DNA of 64,000 nucleotides, taken from assembly GCF_004348545.1 (NCBI RefSeq), contig NZ_SMKL01000030.1, forward strand, positions 1-64,000, given 5' to 3'. This DNA is from Jiangella ureilytica. GTDB taxonomy: Bacteria > Actinomycetota > Actinomycetes > Jiangellales > Jiangellaceae. The notes beneath the pieces were generated by a model, which was not told the origin of the DNA, searched no databases, and saw only the letters and a list, made by a program, of their open reading frames with translations. The translations under genes and the position numbers were made by a program. This document shows, in pieces, positions 53,209 through 62,754 of the stretch; within the stretch, counting starts at the first letter, position 1; the number at the start of each line of letters is the position of its first letter.

Positions 53209-54288
53209 ATGGCTGTCGTGACTCAGTCTCGGCTGTGGCGTGGCGTGATCGAGGAGTACCGCGGCCGGCTGCCGGTCACGGCGGCCACCCCGGTGGTGAC
53301 GCTGCGCGAGGGCGGGACGCCGCTCGTCCCGGCTGCGTGGCTGTCCGAGCAGACGTCCTGCGAGGTGTACCTCAAGGTCGAGGGCGTCAACCCGACCGGC
53401 TCGTTCAAGGACCGCGGCATGACGGTGGCCATCTCGAAGGCCGCCGAAGAGGGCGCCGAGGCCGTCGTCTGCGCGTCCACCGGCAATACCAGCGCCTCGG
53501 CCGCCGCGTACGCCGTCCGGGCCGGCATGCGCCCGGTCGTGCTGCTGCCCGACGGCAAGATCAGCGGCCCGAAGCTGGCCCAGGCCGTGGTGCACGGCGG
53601 CGTCATCGCGTCGGTGCAGGGCAACTTCGACGACTGCCTGCGGCTGGCCCGCGAGCTGGCCGAGACGTACCCCGTCGCGCTGGTCAACTCCGTCAACCCG
53701 TACCGGCTGGCCGGGCAGAAGACCGCCGCGTTCGAGGTGGTCGACGACCTCGGCGACGCGCCCGACCTGCACGTGCTGCCGGTTGGCAACGCCGGCAACA
53801 TCTCGGCCTACTGGCTGGGCTACAGCGAGTACGCCGCCGACGGCCCGGCGAGGCGGCGCCCGCGCATGTGGGGCTTCCAGGCCGCCGGTGCCGCGCCGTT
53901 CGTGCACGGCGGCCCGGTGTCGTCGCCCGAGACGGTGGCCAGCGCCATCCGCATCGGCAACCCCGCCTCGTGGGACCTCGCCATCGCCGCGCGCGACGAC
54001 TCCGGCGGCCTCATCGACGCCGTCACCGACGAGCAGATCCTGGCCGCGCAGCAGGAGCTGTCCGGCCGCGAGGGCCTGTTCGTCGAGCCGGCGTCGGCGG
54101 CCGGCGTCGCGGGCCTGCTGCATTACGCGCGCACCGGGCGCGTCGACGCCGGGCAGCGCATCGTCGTCACGGTCACCGGGCACGGCCTCAAGGACGTCGA
54201 CACCGCAAGCGCCTACTACGGCGAGATCCGCCCCTATGTCGTCCCGGCCGAGGCCGGCGCCGCCGCGAAGGCGCTGGGCCTGGCGTGA
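53209..54288 (+). CDS. thrC: Threonine synthase
   Basis: A 359-residue PLP enzyme. The cofactor lysine is Lys67 in [10 protein letters not shown], and the phosphate/PLP loop is [27 protein letters not shown] and [14 protein letters not shown] are further signatures. It converts O-phosphohomoserine to threonine. It is of the short, actinobacterial type without an N-terminal extension. Its stop overlaps the thrB start (GTGA). Confidence 0.96.
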   Translation: MAVVTQSRLWRGVIEEYRGRLPVTAATPVVTLREGGTPLVPAAWLSEQTSCEVYLKVEGVNPTGSFKDRGMTVAISKAAEEGAEAVVCASTGNTSASAAAYAVRAGMRPVVLLPDGKISGPKLAQAVVHGGVIASVQGNFDDCLRLARELAETYPVALVNSVNPYRLAGQKTAAFEVVDDLGDAPDLHVLPVGNAGNISAYWLGYSEYAADGPARRRPRMWGFQAAGAAPFVHGGPVSSPETVASAIRIGNPASWDLAIAARDDSGGLIDAVTDEQILAAQQELSGREGLFVEPASAAGVAGLLHYARTGRVDAGQRIVVTVTGHGLKDVDTASAYYGEIRPYVVPAEAGAAAKALGLA

Positions 54289-55193
54289 GCCCCACCACGG
54301 CGTCGGTCCGCGTCCGCACGCCCGCCACCAGCGCCAACCTCGGTCCGGGATTCGACACTCTCGGCCTCGCGCTGAGCCTGCACGACGAGGTCGAGGTGAC
54401 GGCGACCTTCGGCGGGCCCGAGGCTCCGGTCGAGGTGACGGTCGACGGCGAGGGCGCCGGGTCCGTGCCGCTCGACGAGCGCCACCTCGTCGTCCGGTCG
54501 CTGCGCGCCGCCTTCGCCGATCTCGGTGAGCAGCCGTCGGCGCTGCGGCTGAGCTGCCGCAACGCGCTCCCGCACGGCCGCGGGCTGGGGTCGTCGGCCG
54601 CCGCGATCGTGGGCGGCGTCGTCGCGGCTCGCGCGCTGAGCGGGATCACGGAGCACGACGACGCCCTCGCGCCGGCCGACCGCCTCGAAGGACACCCCGA
54701 CAATGTCGCCGCCTGCCTGCTGGGCGGGCTCACCGTCGCCTGGCGCGGCGACGACGGCGCCGCCCGGGCGACCCGCGTCGACGTGCACCCCGACGTGGTC
54801 CCGGTCGTGTGCGTGCCGTCGTTCGAGGTGTCGACGGAGAAGGCCCGAGGACTGCTGCCCGACAGCGTCCCGCATGCCGACGCCGCCGCCAACGCCGGCC
54901 GCGCCGCGCTGCTCGTCCACGCACTCGGCCGGCGGCCGGACCTGCTGCTCGACGCCACATCCGACCGCCTGCACCAGCACTACCGCGAGCCGGCCATGCC
55001 ACCGACGTTCGCGCTGGTCACGGCGCTGCGTGCGGAGGGTCTGGCGGCCGTCGTGTCCGGCGCCGGGCCGACCGTCCTGGTGCTCGCGACCGGCGACGAG
55101 ACGGGCCGGGTCGGGGCACTCGCCGAGGGGTGGGACGTCCGCGCATTGCAAGTGGACACGCGGGGTGCCGTTGTGGAATCCGCCACGGTGTGA
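54285..55193 (+). CDS. thrB: Homoserine kinase
   Basis: A 302-residue GHMP kinase starting at GTG overlapping thr[18 protein letters not shown] is the N-terminal motif, [20 protein letters not shown] the ATP phosphate loop, and [11 protein letters not shown] the third GHMP motif. It phosphorylates homoserine for ThrC. The product completes the threonine branch of the aspartate pathway within one operon. Confidence 0.96.
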   Translation: MSPTTASVRVRTPATSANLGPGFDTLGLALSLHDEVEVTATFGGPEAPVEVTVDGEGAGSVPLDERHLVVRSLRAAFADLGEQPSALRLSCRNALPHGRGLGSSAAAIVGGVVAARALSGITEHDDALAPADRLEGHPDNVAACLLGGLTVAWRGDDGAARATRVDVHPDVVPVVCVPSFEVSTEKARGLLPDSVPHADAAANAGRAALLVHALGRRPDLLLDATSDRLHQHYREPAMPPTFALVTALRAEGLAAVVSGAGPTVLVLATGDETGRVGALAEGWDVRALQVDTRGAVVESATV

Positions 55194-55243
55194 GCGGGCC
55201 CGACCGGGGTGGGTCAAACGGCTGACGACGTGCTACGCTCGCT

Positions 55244-55459
55244 GTGCACCGACGTTCTGCTGGTCGGTATCCCATGGTGGTGACGTTCGTCGCCGATGGC
55301 CATGGTCTTCGCCCATCTCCTACGGTTCGCACGTGCGGATTCGGCAGAGGGGCGGCCCATCAGTCCGCGTCGTGCCTTTCCTCGGGAACCACCCGAGGTG
55401 TTCGATGCATCGGCTTGTCTGAACCGATGCCGGTCCAGGGAAGGACCCTGAGTGACTAA
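55244..55459 (+). CDS. Candidate leader ORF of rho
   Basis: A 71-codon frame beginning GTG (MHRRSAGRYPMVV) covers most of the rho leader and ends at a TAA (55457-55459) that overlaps the rho start GTG (55452) out of frame. It contains no known domain. Its length, lack of a clear Shine-Dalgarno and composition make it uncertain. It is listed because the stop/start overlap is what a translationally coupled leader peptide would show. Confidence 0.3.
   Translation: MHRRSAGRYPMVVTFVADGHGLRPSPTVRTCGFGRGAAHQSASCLSSGTTRGVRCIGLSEPMPVQGRTLSD
55380..55430 (+). promoter_or_regulatory. Two strong hairpins in the rho leader
   Basis: CCTCGGG-AACCA-CCCGAGG (55380-55398) and GCATCGG with CCGATGC (55407-55430, 10-base loop) are both perfect 7-bp stems, 21 bases upstream of the rho start. 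The rho mRNA leader is a known place for autoregulation by Rho in other bacteria. Here the structures could shape Rho access or translation, which is inference. Confidence 0.5.
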
Positions 55460-57617
55460 TACCGAGATCCCCGGCGTCACTGGGACGCCGGACGTTCAGG
55501 CGTCGTCCGACGACGCCGCCGCGGCGAAGCGCCCCGCGCGCCGCCGCGCTGCCGGCCTCGAGGGCATGGTCCTGGCTGAGCTGCAGCAGCTCGCCGCCGG
55601 CCTCGGGCTGAAGGGCACCGGCCGCATGCGCAAGGGCGAGCTGGTCGAGGCCATCAAGGCGGCTCAGTCCGGCGGCTCGGCGCCGGCCGCCGCCGAGACG
55701 CTTCCGGTCGAGTCCGCCGCACCGGCCGCCGCTCCGGCCGCCGCGCCCGCCACCACCGGCCGCAGCCGCCGCAGGGTCCAGCGCCCGCAGGCCGCCGCCG
55801 AGTCCCGCCTCGACGAGGTGGTCGTCCCGGCCGAGGCGCCGGCCGCCGACGCGCCGGCCGCCGACGCGCCGGCCAAGGCGCCCTCGCAGGTGCCGGCCGA
55901 GCCGCAGGCCCGCGAGGAGTCGCAGCCCGAGGAGCGCCCGCGCCGCAACCGGCGCGACAACCGCGGCAACGACGACACCCGCGGCGGCGACGACAGCGGC
56001 GAGAACACCCGCGACGACCAGCGGGGCGACGACCGCGGCGCCGACGATCGCGCCGACTCGCAGGACGGCGACGACGAGCAGGGCGAGCGCCGCGACGGCC
56101 GCCAGAACGACCGGCGCGGCCGCGACAGCCGTCAGGGCGGCCGCGACGGCGACCGCCAGACCGACCGCGAGAGTGGCCGGCAGCGCGACCGCCAGCAGCC
56201 CGACCGCGACCGCCAGCCCGACCGCGACCGTCAGCCCGACCGCGACGGCGCGCGTCAGGACGCCGACGGCGGGCGCCAGGGCGGTGGCCGCGACGACGCC
56301 CAGGACGATGACGACGACCGCGGCCGCCGGCGGCGCCGACGCGACCGCCGCGGCAGCAACCGCGACCGCAACGACCGCAACGATCGCACTGACCGCGACC
56401 GCGACCGCGACCGCCGCGGCGGCGGCCGCGAGCGCATCGAGGAGCCCACGGTCTCCGAGGACGACGTCCTCATCCCGGTCGCCGGCATCCTCGACATCCT
56501 CGACAACTACGCGTTCGTGCGTACGTCGGGCTACCTGCCCGGCCCCAACGACGTGTACGTGTCGCTGGCCATGGTCCGCCGCTACGGCCTGCGCAAGGGC
56601 GACGCCGTCACCGGCGCCGTGCGCCAGCCGCGCGAGGGCGAGAAGCAGCAGAAGTTCAACGCGCTGGTCCGGGTCGACACCATCAACGGCGCCGACCCCG
56701 AGGCCGCCAAGCAGCGTCCGGAGTTCTCGCGGCTGACCCCGCTCTACCCGCAGGACCGCCTGCGCCTCGAGACCGAGGCGACGAACATGGCGACGCGCAT
56801 CATCGACCTCATCGCGCCCATCGGCAAGGGGCAGCGTGGTCTCATCGTGTCGCCGCCCAAGGCCGGCAAGACGCTGATCATGCAGGCGCTGGCGCACGCC
56901 ATCACGCAGAACAATCCCGAGACGCACCTCATGGTCGTCCTGGTCGACGAGCGGCCCGAAGAGGTCACCGACTTCCAGCGCACCGTCAAGGGCGAGGTCA
57001 TCGCGTCGACGTTCGACCGCCCGCCGGTCGACCACACCATGGTCGCCGAGCTCGCCATCGAGCGGGCCAAGCGGCTGGTCGAGCTGGGTCACGACGTCGT
57101 CATCCTGCTCGACGGCATCACCCGCCTGGGCCGCGCCTACAACCTGGCGGCCCCCGCCAGCGGGCGCATCCTGTCCGGTGGTGTCGACTCCAGCGCGCTG
57201 TACCCGCCGAAGCGGTTCTTCGGCGCCGCGCGCAACATCGAGAACGGCGGCTCGCTGACCATCCTGGCCACCGCGCTGGTCGAGACCGGGTCCAAGATGG
57301 ACGAGGTCATCTTCGAGGAGTTCAAGGGCACCGGCAACATGGAGCTGCGGCTGCGCCGCGACCTCGCCGACAAGCGCCTGTTCCCTGCCATCGACGTCGA
57401 CGCGTCGAGCACCCGGCGCGAGGAGATCCTGGTCTCCCGCGAAGAGCTGGCCATCATGTGGCAGCTGCGCCGCGTGCTGTCCGCGCTCGACCCGCAGCAG
57501 GCCATCGAGCTGCTGCTCGACCGGCTCAAGAAGACCAAGAGCAACGCCGAGTTCATGCTCACGGTCCAGAAGACGACGCCGGCCATCGGCGGCAACGGCT
57601 CCAAGGACGCCGACTGA
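55452..57617 (+). CDS. rho: Transcription termination factor Rho
   Basis: A 721-residue Rho with a GTG start behind GGGAAGGA. The Rho N-domain (GMVLAELQQLAAGLGLKGTG) is split from the RNA-binding cold-shock domain by an insertion of about 230 residues rich in Arg, Asp, Asn and Gln (repeats of RDRQPD), typical of actinobacterial Rho. The primary RNA-binding region begins GILDILDNYAFVRTSGYLPG. The ATPase has Walker A PPKAGKT, VVLVDERPEEVTDFQR and the R-loop. It terminates transcripts genome-wide as a hexamer. The insertion lowers dependence on classical C-rich sites in related species. Confidence 0.97.
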   Translation: MTNTEIPGVTGTPDVQASSDDAAAAKRPARRRAAGLEGMVLAELQQLAAGLGLKGTGRMRKGELVEAIKAAQSGGSAPAAAETLPVESAAPAAAPAAAPATTGRSRRRVQRPQAAAESRLDEVVVPAEAPAADAPAADAPAKAPSQVPAEPQAREESQPEERPRRNRRDNRGNDDTRGGDDSGENTRDDQRGDDRGADDRADSQDGDDEQGERRDGRQNDRRGRDSRQGGRDGDRQTDRESGRQRDRQQPDRDRQPDRDRQPDRDGARQDADGGRQGGGRDDAQDDDDDRGRRRRRRDRRGSNRDRNDRNDRTDRDRDRDRRGGGRERIEEPTVSEDDVLIPVAGILDILDNYAFVRTSGYLPGPNDVYVSLAMVRRYGLRKGDAVTGAVRQPREGEKQQKFNALVRVDTINGADPEAAKQRPEFSRLTPLYPQDRLRLETEATNMATRIIDLIAPIGKGQRGLIVSPPKAGKTLIMQALAHAITQNNPETHLMVVLVDERPEEVTDFQRTVKGEVIASTFDRPPVDHTMVAELAIERAKRLVELGHDVVILLDGITRLGRAYNLAAPASGRILSGGVDSSALYPPKRFFGAARNIENGGSLTILATALVETGSKMDEVIFEEFKGTGNMELRLRRDLADKRLFPAIDVDASSTRREEILVSREELAIMWQLRRVLSALDPQQAIELLLDRLKKTKSNAEFMLTVQKTTPAIGGNGSKDAD
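56195..56246 (+). repeat. 18-bp tandem repeat inside rho insertion
   Basis: Units of CGCCAGCCCGACCGCGAC occur two to three times in tandem and in frame, encoding RQPDRD. The repeat lies in the disordered Arg/Asp-rich insertion, where length can vary without loss of the folded domains. Confidence 0.8.
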
Positions 57618-57749
57618 CGTTCCGGGCGGGGCCGCCACGGTTTGGCCGCGGCGGCCCGCACCTGGAATACTGATCTGCTGGCTCCGGTTCACGGTGCGAC
57701 GCCCCGTCGTGCCGACCCGGCGGCCCATGACACGCCAGGAGTACAGAGC

Positions 57750-57971
57750 ATGAAGTCCGACATCCACCCGGCCTACGTGGAGACCACGGTCACCTGCACC
57801 TGTGGCAACACGTTCACCACCCGGAGCACGGCGGCCAACGGCGTCATCCACGCCGACGTCTGCTCGGCCTGCCACCCGTTCTACACGGGCAAGCAGAAGA
57901 TCCTCGACACCGGCGGCCGGGTCGCGCGCTTCGAGTCGCGCTATGGCAAGAAGAAGTCCGACGCCAAGTAG
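57750..57971 (+). CDS. rpmE: Ribosomal protein bL31, zinc-binding form
   Basis: A 73-residue bL31. It begins [20 protein letters not shown] and has the zinc ligands in VTCTCGN and [12 protein letters not shown], the C+ form. The C-terminus is the basic [10 protein letters not shown]. Zinc-containing L31 is the normal copy used when zinc is available. It lies between rho and prfA, its usual place in actinobacteria. A CCAGGAG ribosome-binding site precedes the ATG. Confidence 0.97.
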   Translation: MKSDIHPAYVETTVTCTCGNTFTTRSTAANGVIHADVCSACHPFYTGKQKILDTGGRVARFESRYGKKKSDAK

Positions 57972-57978
57972 GTCTTGG

Positions 57979-58080
57979 GCGGGGGCGCCTGTACTGCTCT
58001 GCCAGCTGCGTTCGACCCGGCGGTGAAGCATGCCGGATCGAACGCTTTGACGCTGGCTGCCGCAGTACAGGCGCCCCCGC
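57979..58080. terminator. Nested long hairpin between rpmE and prfA
   Basis: The outer arms are a perfect 19-bp inverted repeat (57979-57997 against 58062-58080, GCGGGGGCGCCTGTACTGC). Inside are further paired arms CCAGC/GCTGG (58002-58006, 58052-58056), GCGTTCGA/TCGAACGC (58008-58015, 58038-58045) and CCGGC/GCCGG. All arms nest into one long stem of about 102 bases. It starts 8 bases after the rpmE stop and ends 40 bases before prfA. Likely a terminator or processing structure; no T-tract is present. Confidence 0.75.
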
Positions 58081-58119
58081 TGTCCTATCGGGTCGGGCTT
58101 GTTGGTGAGAGGGGTCAGC

Positions 58120-59235
58120 ATGTTCGAAGGTGTCGAGGCGCTCGTCGCCGAGCATGCCGAGCTCGAGCAGCGCATGGCCGACCCGTCCGTGCACGCCGAC
58201 CCCGCGCTGGCCAGGCGGCTGGGCCGCCGCTACGCCGAGCTGTCGGCCATCGTCAAGGCGTACGCCGACTGGCGCCAGGCCGGCGGCGACCGCGCCGCCG
58301 CGCTGGAACTCGCCGCCGACGACCCCGCGTTCGCTGCCGAGGCCGACGAGCTGGGCGCCCGGCAGGCCGACGTCGCCGAGCGGTTGCGCACCTTGCTGCT
58401 GCCGCGCGATCCCAATGACGACCGCGACGCCATCCTCGAGATCAAGGCGGGCGAGGGCGGGGCCGAGTCCGCGCTGTTCGCGGCCGACCTGCTGCGCATG
58501 TACCTGCGTTTCGCCGAGCGGGCCGGCTGGAGCACCCAGGTGCTCGACGCCGAGGAGTCCGACCTCGGCGGCTACAAGGACGTCTCCGTCGCCGTGAAGG
58601 CGCGCGGCACGCCCGAGCCCGGCACCGCGCCCTTCGCGCGGCTCAAGTACGAGGGCGGCGTCCACCGCGTGCAGCGGGTTCCGGTCACCGAGAGCCAGGG
58701 CCGCATCCACACGTCGGCGGCCGGGGTGCTGGTGCTGCCCGAGGCCATGGAAGAAGATGTCGAGGCGGCCATTAGTCCCAACGACCTGCGCATCGACGTG
58801 TTCCGGTCGTCCGGCCCCGGTGGCCAGAGCGTCAACACCACCGACTCCGCCGTGCGCATCACCCACCTGCCCACCGGCATCGTCGTCTCGTGCCAGAACG
58901 AGAAGAGCCAGCTGCAGAACAAGGAACAGGCCATGCGCATCCTGCGCGCCCGGCTGCTGGCGGCGGCGCAGGAAGAGGCCGAGCGCGAGGCGTCCGACGC
59001 GCGGCGCAGCCAGGTGCGCACCGTCGACCGCTCCGAGCGGGTGCGCACGTACAACTTCCCCGAGAACCGCATCTCCGACCACCGCACCGGCTACAAGGCC
59101 TACAACCTCGACGCGGTGCTCGACGGCGACCTCGCCCCGATCGTGCAGTCGCTGGCCGACGCCGACGCCGAGGCGGCCCTCGCGGCCACCAGCGAGGCCG
59201 GCGTGGCCGCCACCCGCGAGGACGGCGGCGCATGA
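58120..59235 (+). CDS. prfA: Peptide chain release factor 1
   Basis: A 371-residue RF1. The codon-reading tripeptide is Pro188-Val-Thr190 ([10 protein letters not shown]), which reads UAA/UAG, and the peptidyl-transferase-centre motif Gly-Gly-Gln is at 234-236 ([16 protein letters not shown]). The C-terminal [21 protein letters not shown] is typical. The ATG is preceded by GAGAGGGG. The stop overlaps prmC (ATGA), which encodes the enzyme that methylates this Gln. Confidence 0.97.
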   Translation: MFEGVEALVAEHAELEQRMADPSVHADPALARRLGRRYAELSAIVKAYADWRQAGGDRAAALELAADDPAFAAEADELGARQADVAERLRTLLLPRDPNDDRDAILEIKAGEGGAESALFAADLLRMYLRFAERAGWSTQVLDAEESDLGGYKDVSVAVKARGTPEPGTAPFARLKYEGGVHRVQRVPVTESQGRIHTSAAGVLVLPEAMEEDVEAAISPNDLRIDVFRSSGPGGQSVNTTDSAVRITHLPTGIVVSCQNEKSQLQNKEQAMRILRARLLAAAQEEAEREASDARRSQVRTVDRSERVRTYNFPENRISDHRTGYKAYNLDAVLDGDLAPIVQSLADADAEAALAATSEAGVAATREDGGA

Positions 59236-60104
59236 CGACGGCGCCGCCGCTGCTCGAGCAGCTGCGTGCGGCCACCGTACGGCTGGCCGCCGCCGAGGTG
59301 CCGTCGCCGCGGCACGACGCCGAGGCGCTGGCCGCCCACGTGCTCGGGGTCGAGCGCGGCGCTCTGCTCGCCCAGCCGGAGCCGGACCCGTCGTTCGCAC
59401 CCCGCTTCGACGAGCTGGTCCGCCGCCGCGCCGGTCGCGAGCCGCTGCAGCACCTCACCGGCGAGGCGCACTTCCGGCACCTGACTCTGCAGGTCGGGCC
59501 GGGAGTGTTCATCCCGCGGCCCGAGACGGAGCTCACCGCCGGCGTCGCCATCGACGAGGCGCGGGCGGTCGTCGCGGCCGGCCGGGTGCCCGTCGTCGTC
59601 GACCTCTTCGCCGGCTCCGGCGCCATCGCCGTCTCCGTCGCCACCGAGGTGCGCCCGGTCATGGTGCACGCCGTCGAGCGCGAGGACGACGCCGTCGCCT
59701 GGCTGCGCCGCAACGCCGCCGGCAACTCCGTCATCGTGCACCGCGACGACGTCGCTCTGGTCGCGCAGCGCAGCCTGTCCATGCTGCTCGGCCAGATCGA
59801 CGTCATCGCGGCGAACCCGCCGTACATCCCGGCGGCCGCCACCATCCGCGACGCCGAGGTCGCCGAGTACGACCCGCCCGCCGCGCTCTGGTCCGGCGAC
59901 GACGGCCTCGACGCCATGAGGGTGCTCGCCGACGTGGGCTCGCTGCTGCTCAAGCCCGGTGGCCTGCTGGTCGCCGAGCACGCCGACGTGCAGGGAGAGG
60001 CCGCGCCCGAGGTGTTCCGGCGCCACGGCGGCTGGACCGAGGTGAGCGATCATCTCGATCTCTCGGGCCGCCCGCGCTACGTCACCGCCCGCCGTGCGGG
60101 ATGA
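59232..60104 (+). CDS. prmC: Release factor glutamine methyltransferase
   Basis: A 290-residue methyltransferase. A helical N-domain ([22 protein letters not shown]) is followed by VFIPRPETE and the SAM motif [16 protein letters not shown], with the Gln-binding NPPY at 195-198. It N5-methylates the GGQ glutamine of RF1 and RF2. It overlaps prfA by 4 bp, the standard arrangement. Confidence 0.96.
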   Translation: MTTAPPLLEQLRAATVRLAAAEVPSPRHDAEALAAHVLGVERGALLAQPEPDPSFAPRFDELVRRRAGREPLQHLTGEAHFRHLTLQVGPGVFIPRPETELTAGVAIDEARAVVAAGRVPVVVDLFAGSGAIAVSVATEVRPVMVHAVEREDDAVAWLRRNAAGNSVIVHRDDVALVAQRSLSMLLGQIDVIAANPPYIPAAATIRDAEVAEYDPPAALWSGDDGLDAMRVLADVGSLLLKPGGLLVAEHADVQGEAAPEVFRRHGGWTEVSDHLDLSGRPRYVTARRAG

Positions 60105-60111
60105 TGGCACC

Positions 60112-60759
60112 GTGAGTCCGCTGTACGACTGTTCCGACGAGACCAAGCGCCAGCGCGGCGTCGCCGCCGCGGCGCGCGCCATCGGCAACGGCAAGCTCAT
60201 CGTGCTACCCACCGACACCGTCTACGGCATCGGCGCCGACGCGTTCACGCCCGAGGCCGTCGCGGACCTGCTGCAGGCCAAGGGCCGCGGCCGCGACATG
60301 CCGGTGCCGGTGCTGGTCGGCTCGCCCGCCACGCTGGGCGGCGTCGCCGTCACCGACAAGACCATCGAGGCGCTCGTCGAGGCGTTCTGGCCGGGCGGGC
60401 TGACGCTCATCTGCCGCCAGCAGCCGTCGGTGCGCTGGGACCTCGGCGACACCGGCGGTACCGTCGCCGTCCGCATGCCCGACCACGAGATCGCCGTCGA
60501 GGTGCTCGAGACCACCGGCCCGCTGGCGGTCAGCAGCGCCAACGTCACCGGCCACCCGCCGGCGCAGACCGCGCGCGAGGCCCGCGACCAGCTCGGCGAC
60601 AGCGTCGCCGTCTACCTCGAGGCCGGCCCCACCGACAGCGACACGCCGTCGACCATCGTCGACGTCAGCGGCGGGGTCCCGCGGGTGCTCCGCCAGGGCG
60701 CCCTGGGGCTCGCCGACCTCCAGGCCGTCGTCCCGGAGCTCCAGGGCGCGGAAGACTAG
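60112..60759 (+). CDS. L-threonylcarbamoyladenylate synthase (Sua5/YciO/YrdC)
   Basis: A 215-residue YrdC-domain protein starting at GTG 60112. IVLPTDTVYGIGADAF, KGRGRDMPVPVLVG, FWPGGLTLICR and PLAVSSANVTGHPP are family motifs for ATP and threonine/bicarbonate binding. It makes the activated threonylcarbamoyl group for t6A37 of tRNAs. It lacks the extra Sua5 C-terminal domain. It follows prmC by 7 bases, the usual actinobacterial order. Confidence 0.95.
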   Translation: MSPLYDCSDETKRQRGVAAAARAIGNGKLIVLPTDTVYGIGADAFTPEAVADLLQAKGRGRDMPVPVLVGSPATLGGVAVTDKTIEALVEAFWPGGLTLICRQQPSVRWDLGDTGGTVAVRMPDHEIAVEVLETTGPLAVSSANVTGHPPAQTAREARDQLGDSVAVYLEAGPTDSDTPSTIVDVSGGVPRVLRQGALGLADLQAVVPELQGAED

Positions 60760-60775
60760 GAGGCGCGGTCCGCCG

Positions 60776-61891
60776 GTGCGCGAGTATCTACTGACCTTCT
60801 TCATCGCGGCCTCGGTCACGTACCTGGTGGTGGGGCTGGCGGGCCGGTTCGCCTACTGGGTCGGAGCGGTGCCGCCCACCCGCGACCGCGACGTGCACCG
60901 CGAGCCGGTGCCGCGCCTCGGCGGCATCGCCATGCTGGTGGGCCTGCTGGTCGCGATGCTGGTCGCGAGCTACCTGCCGCGCATGCGCGACGTCTTCGAG
61001 CAGTCCAGCGACGCGTGGGCGCTCATCCTCGCCGCGGTCGTCATCTGCCTCATCGGCGCCGCCGACGACATCTGGGAACTGTCGGCGCTGGCCAAGTTCG
61101 CCGGCCAGGTGGTCGCGGCCGGACTGCTGGTGGCGCTCGGCGTGCAGCTGCTCTACCTGCCGCTGCCCGGCGGGACGTTCGTGCTCGACTCCACCCAGGG
61201 CGCCATCATGACGGTGCTGCTGGTGGTGGGCGCCACCAACGCGGTGAACTTCGTCGACGGCCTCGACGGGCTGGCCGCGGGCGTGGTCGGCATCGGGGCC
61301 GCGGCGTTCTTCTCCTACGCCTACCTGCTGTCGGTGCAGAACAACAACCCGTCGTACATGACGACGTCCGCGCTGGTGTCGGTGGTGGTCGTCGGCATCT
61401 GCGCCGGGCTGCTCCCGCACAACGCACATCCGGCGAAGATCTTCATGGGCGACTCCGGCGCGATGCTCATCGGGCTGCTGCTGGCCGCCGGGTCGATCAG
61501 CCTCACCGGCCGGCTGCCCAGTCAGGACGTCGACACCTCCAGCTTCCTGCTGACGCTGTTGCCGCTGGTGCTGCCGCTGGCGGTCATCCTGCTGCCGTTC
61601 CTCGACATGATGCTCGCCGTCGTGCGCCGCACCCGGGCCGGCAAGTCGCCGTTCGCGCCGGACAAGATGCACCTGCACCACCGTCTGCTCGAGATCGGCC
61701 ACTCGCAGTGGCGCGCGGTCGCGATCATGTGGGTGTGGGCGGCGCTGGTCTCCGGTGGCCTGGTCGTCATCGCGCTCGTCGGCGGCTGGACCACCTACGT
61801 GCTGCTGGCGCTCGCCGTCCTCGTCATGATCGCGTTCACGACCGGCCACCCGCGCCGCCTCTTCCGCCGCGGACACGTGACCGCGATGTGA
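60776..61891 (+). CDS. wecA: Undecaprenyl-phosphate GlcNAc-1-phosphate transferase (WecA/MraY family)
   Basis: A 371-residue protein with about ten membrane helices, GTG start behind TAGGAGG. The catalytic and metal motifs are GAADDIWELS, NAVNFVDGLDGLAAG, AKIFMGDSGAML and the basic/His loop DKMHLHHRLLEIGHSQ. It transfers a sugar-1-phosphate from a UDP-sugar to polyprenyl phosphate, the first step in arabinogalactan/teichoic-type wall-polymer linkage. It lies between the tsaC-type gene and the atp genes as in other actinobacteria. Confidence 0.93.
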   Translation: MREYLLTFFIAASVTYLVVGLAGRFAYWVGAVPPTRDRDVHREPVPRLGGIAMLVGLLVAMLVASYLPRMRDVFEQSSDAWALILAAVVICLIGAADDIWELSALAKFAGQVVAAGLLVALGVQLLYLPLPGGTFVLDSTQGAIMTVLLVVGATNAVNFVDGLDGLAAGVVGIGAAAFFSYAYLLSVQNNNPSYMTTSALVSVVVVGICAGLLPHNAHPAKIFMGDSGAMLIGLLLAAGSISLTGRLPSQDVDTSSFLLTLLPLVLPLAVILLPFLDMMLAVVRRTRAGKSPFAPDKMHLHHRLLEIGHSQWRAVAIMWVWAALVSGGLVVIALVGGWTTYVLLALAVLVMIAFTTGHPRRLFRRGHVTAM

Positions 61892-61958
61892 GAAATGGCA
61901 CGTCGCGCCCGGGTGCGCGGCGAATCCGCCCCGCGCCAGGCCGTAGGCTGGGGCCGTC

Positions 61959-62408
61959 ATGACCCGACCCGCACCTCAGCCGGCCCGCCGGCGGCAGCCG
62001 CTCGCGGCCGCCCGGCCCGCCCTGCTGCTCACCCTCGTCGTCGGCGCCGGATGCGCCGTCGCCGCGTCCGTCGTCGCCGGCTCGGGCGGCCTGTGGGCCG
62101 CCATCGCCGCGACGGCGCTGGTCATCGCGTTCTTCGCCAGCGGGGCGCTGCCCGTCGTGCTGGCGCGGTACCTGCCGTCCAACGGCATGGCGGGCGCGGG
62201 TGTGCTGATCGTGACGTACTCGCTGCGGCTCGCGCTGATCTTCATCGTGCTGGGCGTGCTGACCACGGCCGACGGTGTGGACACCCGCTGGCTCGGATTG
62301 ACGCTGATGGCCTGCGCGCTGGTCTACACGCTGACCTACGCCGTGACGATGTTCCGCGAGAACGCCCAGCGTGGAGGCACTCCGGCAGCCACCGGCGGGC
62401 CGGAGTGA
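61959..62408 (+). CDS. AtpI-like membrane protein upstream of atp operon
   Basis: A 149-residue protein with four hydrophobic segments (ALLLTLVVGAGCAVAASVVA, LWAAIAATALVIAFFASGAL, SLRLALIFIVLGVLTTAD, LTLMACALVYTLTYAVTMF). Position and topology match the poorly conserved AtpI-like protein that precedes atpB, thought to help ring assembly or membrane insertion. Sequence similarity alone would not prove the family. Confidence 0.68.
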   Translation: MTRPAPQPARRRQPLAAARPALLLTLVVGAGCAVAASVVAGSGGLWAAIAATALVIAFFASGALPVVLARYLPSNGMAGAGVLIVTYSLRLALIFIVLGVLTTADGVDTRWLGLTLMACALVYTLTYAVTMFRENAQRGGTPAATGGPE

Positions 62409-62423
62409 CCGTGATCATGACGG

Positions 62424-62471
62424 GGTGGCGGGCTGGTAGTGGGACCCGATTTCACTACGCGCTGGGCCACC
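62424..62471. promoter_or_regulatory. Nested hairpin between AtpI-like and AtpZ-like genes
   Basis: GGTGGC pairs with GCCACC (62424-62429, 62466-62471) and inside it GTAGTG pairs with CACTAC (62436-62441, 62453-62458). It ends 19 bases before the AtpZ-like ATG. It could act as a terminator/attenuator separating the operon, or protect a processed 5' end. Confidence 0.45.
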
Positions 62472-62490
62472 CAGTAGTATTCGAGTCGCC

Positions 62491-62703
62491 ATGAGCCCGG
62501 ACGATCCCGATGACACACGTCGGACGGATCAGACCAGTGCGTGGGATGCCTTCTCGCTGGTCGTGTCCGGAGTAGCGGTATGGGGTGGCGTCGGCTGGCT
62601 CGTCTCCGAGTGGCTCAACAGTCGCGTCTTCCTCGTACTGGGGCTCCTGGTAGGGATGGGCTCCGCTCTGTACCTCGTATGGGTCAGATACGGTAAGCCC
62701 TGA
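62491..62703 (+). CDS. AtpZ/AtpI-family protein
   Basis: A 70-residue protein with a charged N-terminus (SPDDPDDTRRTDQTS) and two membrane helices (FSLVVSGVAVWGGVGWLVSE, VFLVLGLLVGMGSALYLVWV). This is the AtpZ/AtpI pattern found at the head of atp operons and linked to magnesium/calcium handling or c-ring assembly. The atpB gene starts 51 bases later. Confidence 0.82.
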   Translation: MSPDDPDDTRRTDQTSAWDAFSLVVSGVAVWGGVGWLVSEWLNSRVFLVLGLLVGMGSALYLVWVRYGKP

Positions 62704-62754
62704 CCTGGACCTCCTCGTCGAGCGCGTCCGCGAGCGCGCTGAAGAAAGGACCCC

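Noticed and set aside
56195-56246. Tandem repeats in rho considered as a CRISPR-like or regulatory repeat
   Set aside because: The units are in frame, 18 bp with no spacers, and encode the disordered Arg/Asp-rich insertion expected in actinobacterial Rho.
55320-58175. A 951-codon minus-strand frame with long Val/Ala runs opposite rho
   Set aside because: The hydrophobic-looking runs are the complement of the Arg/Asp-rich rho insertion. There is no start context and rho itself is certain.
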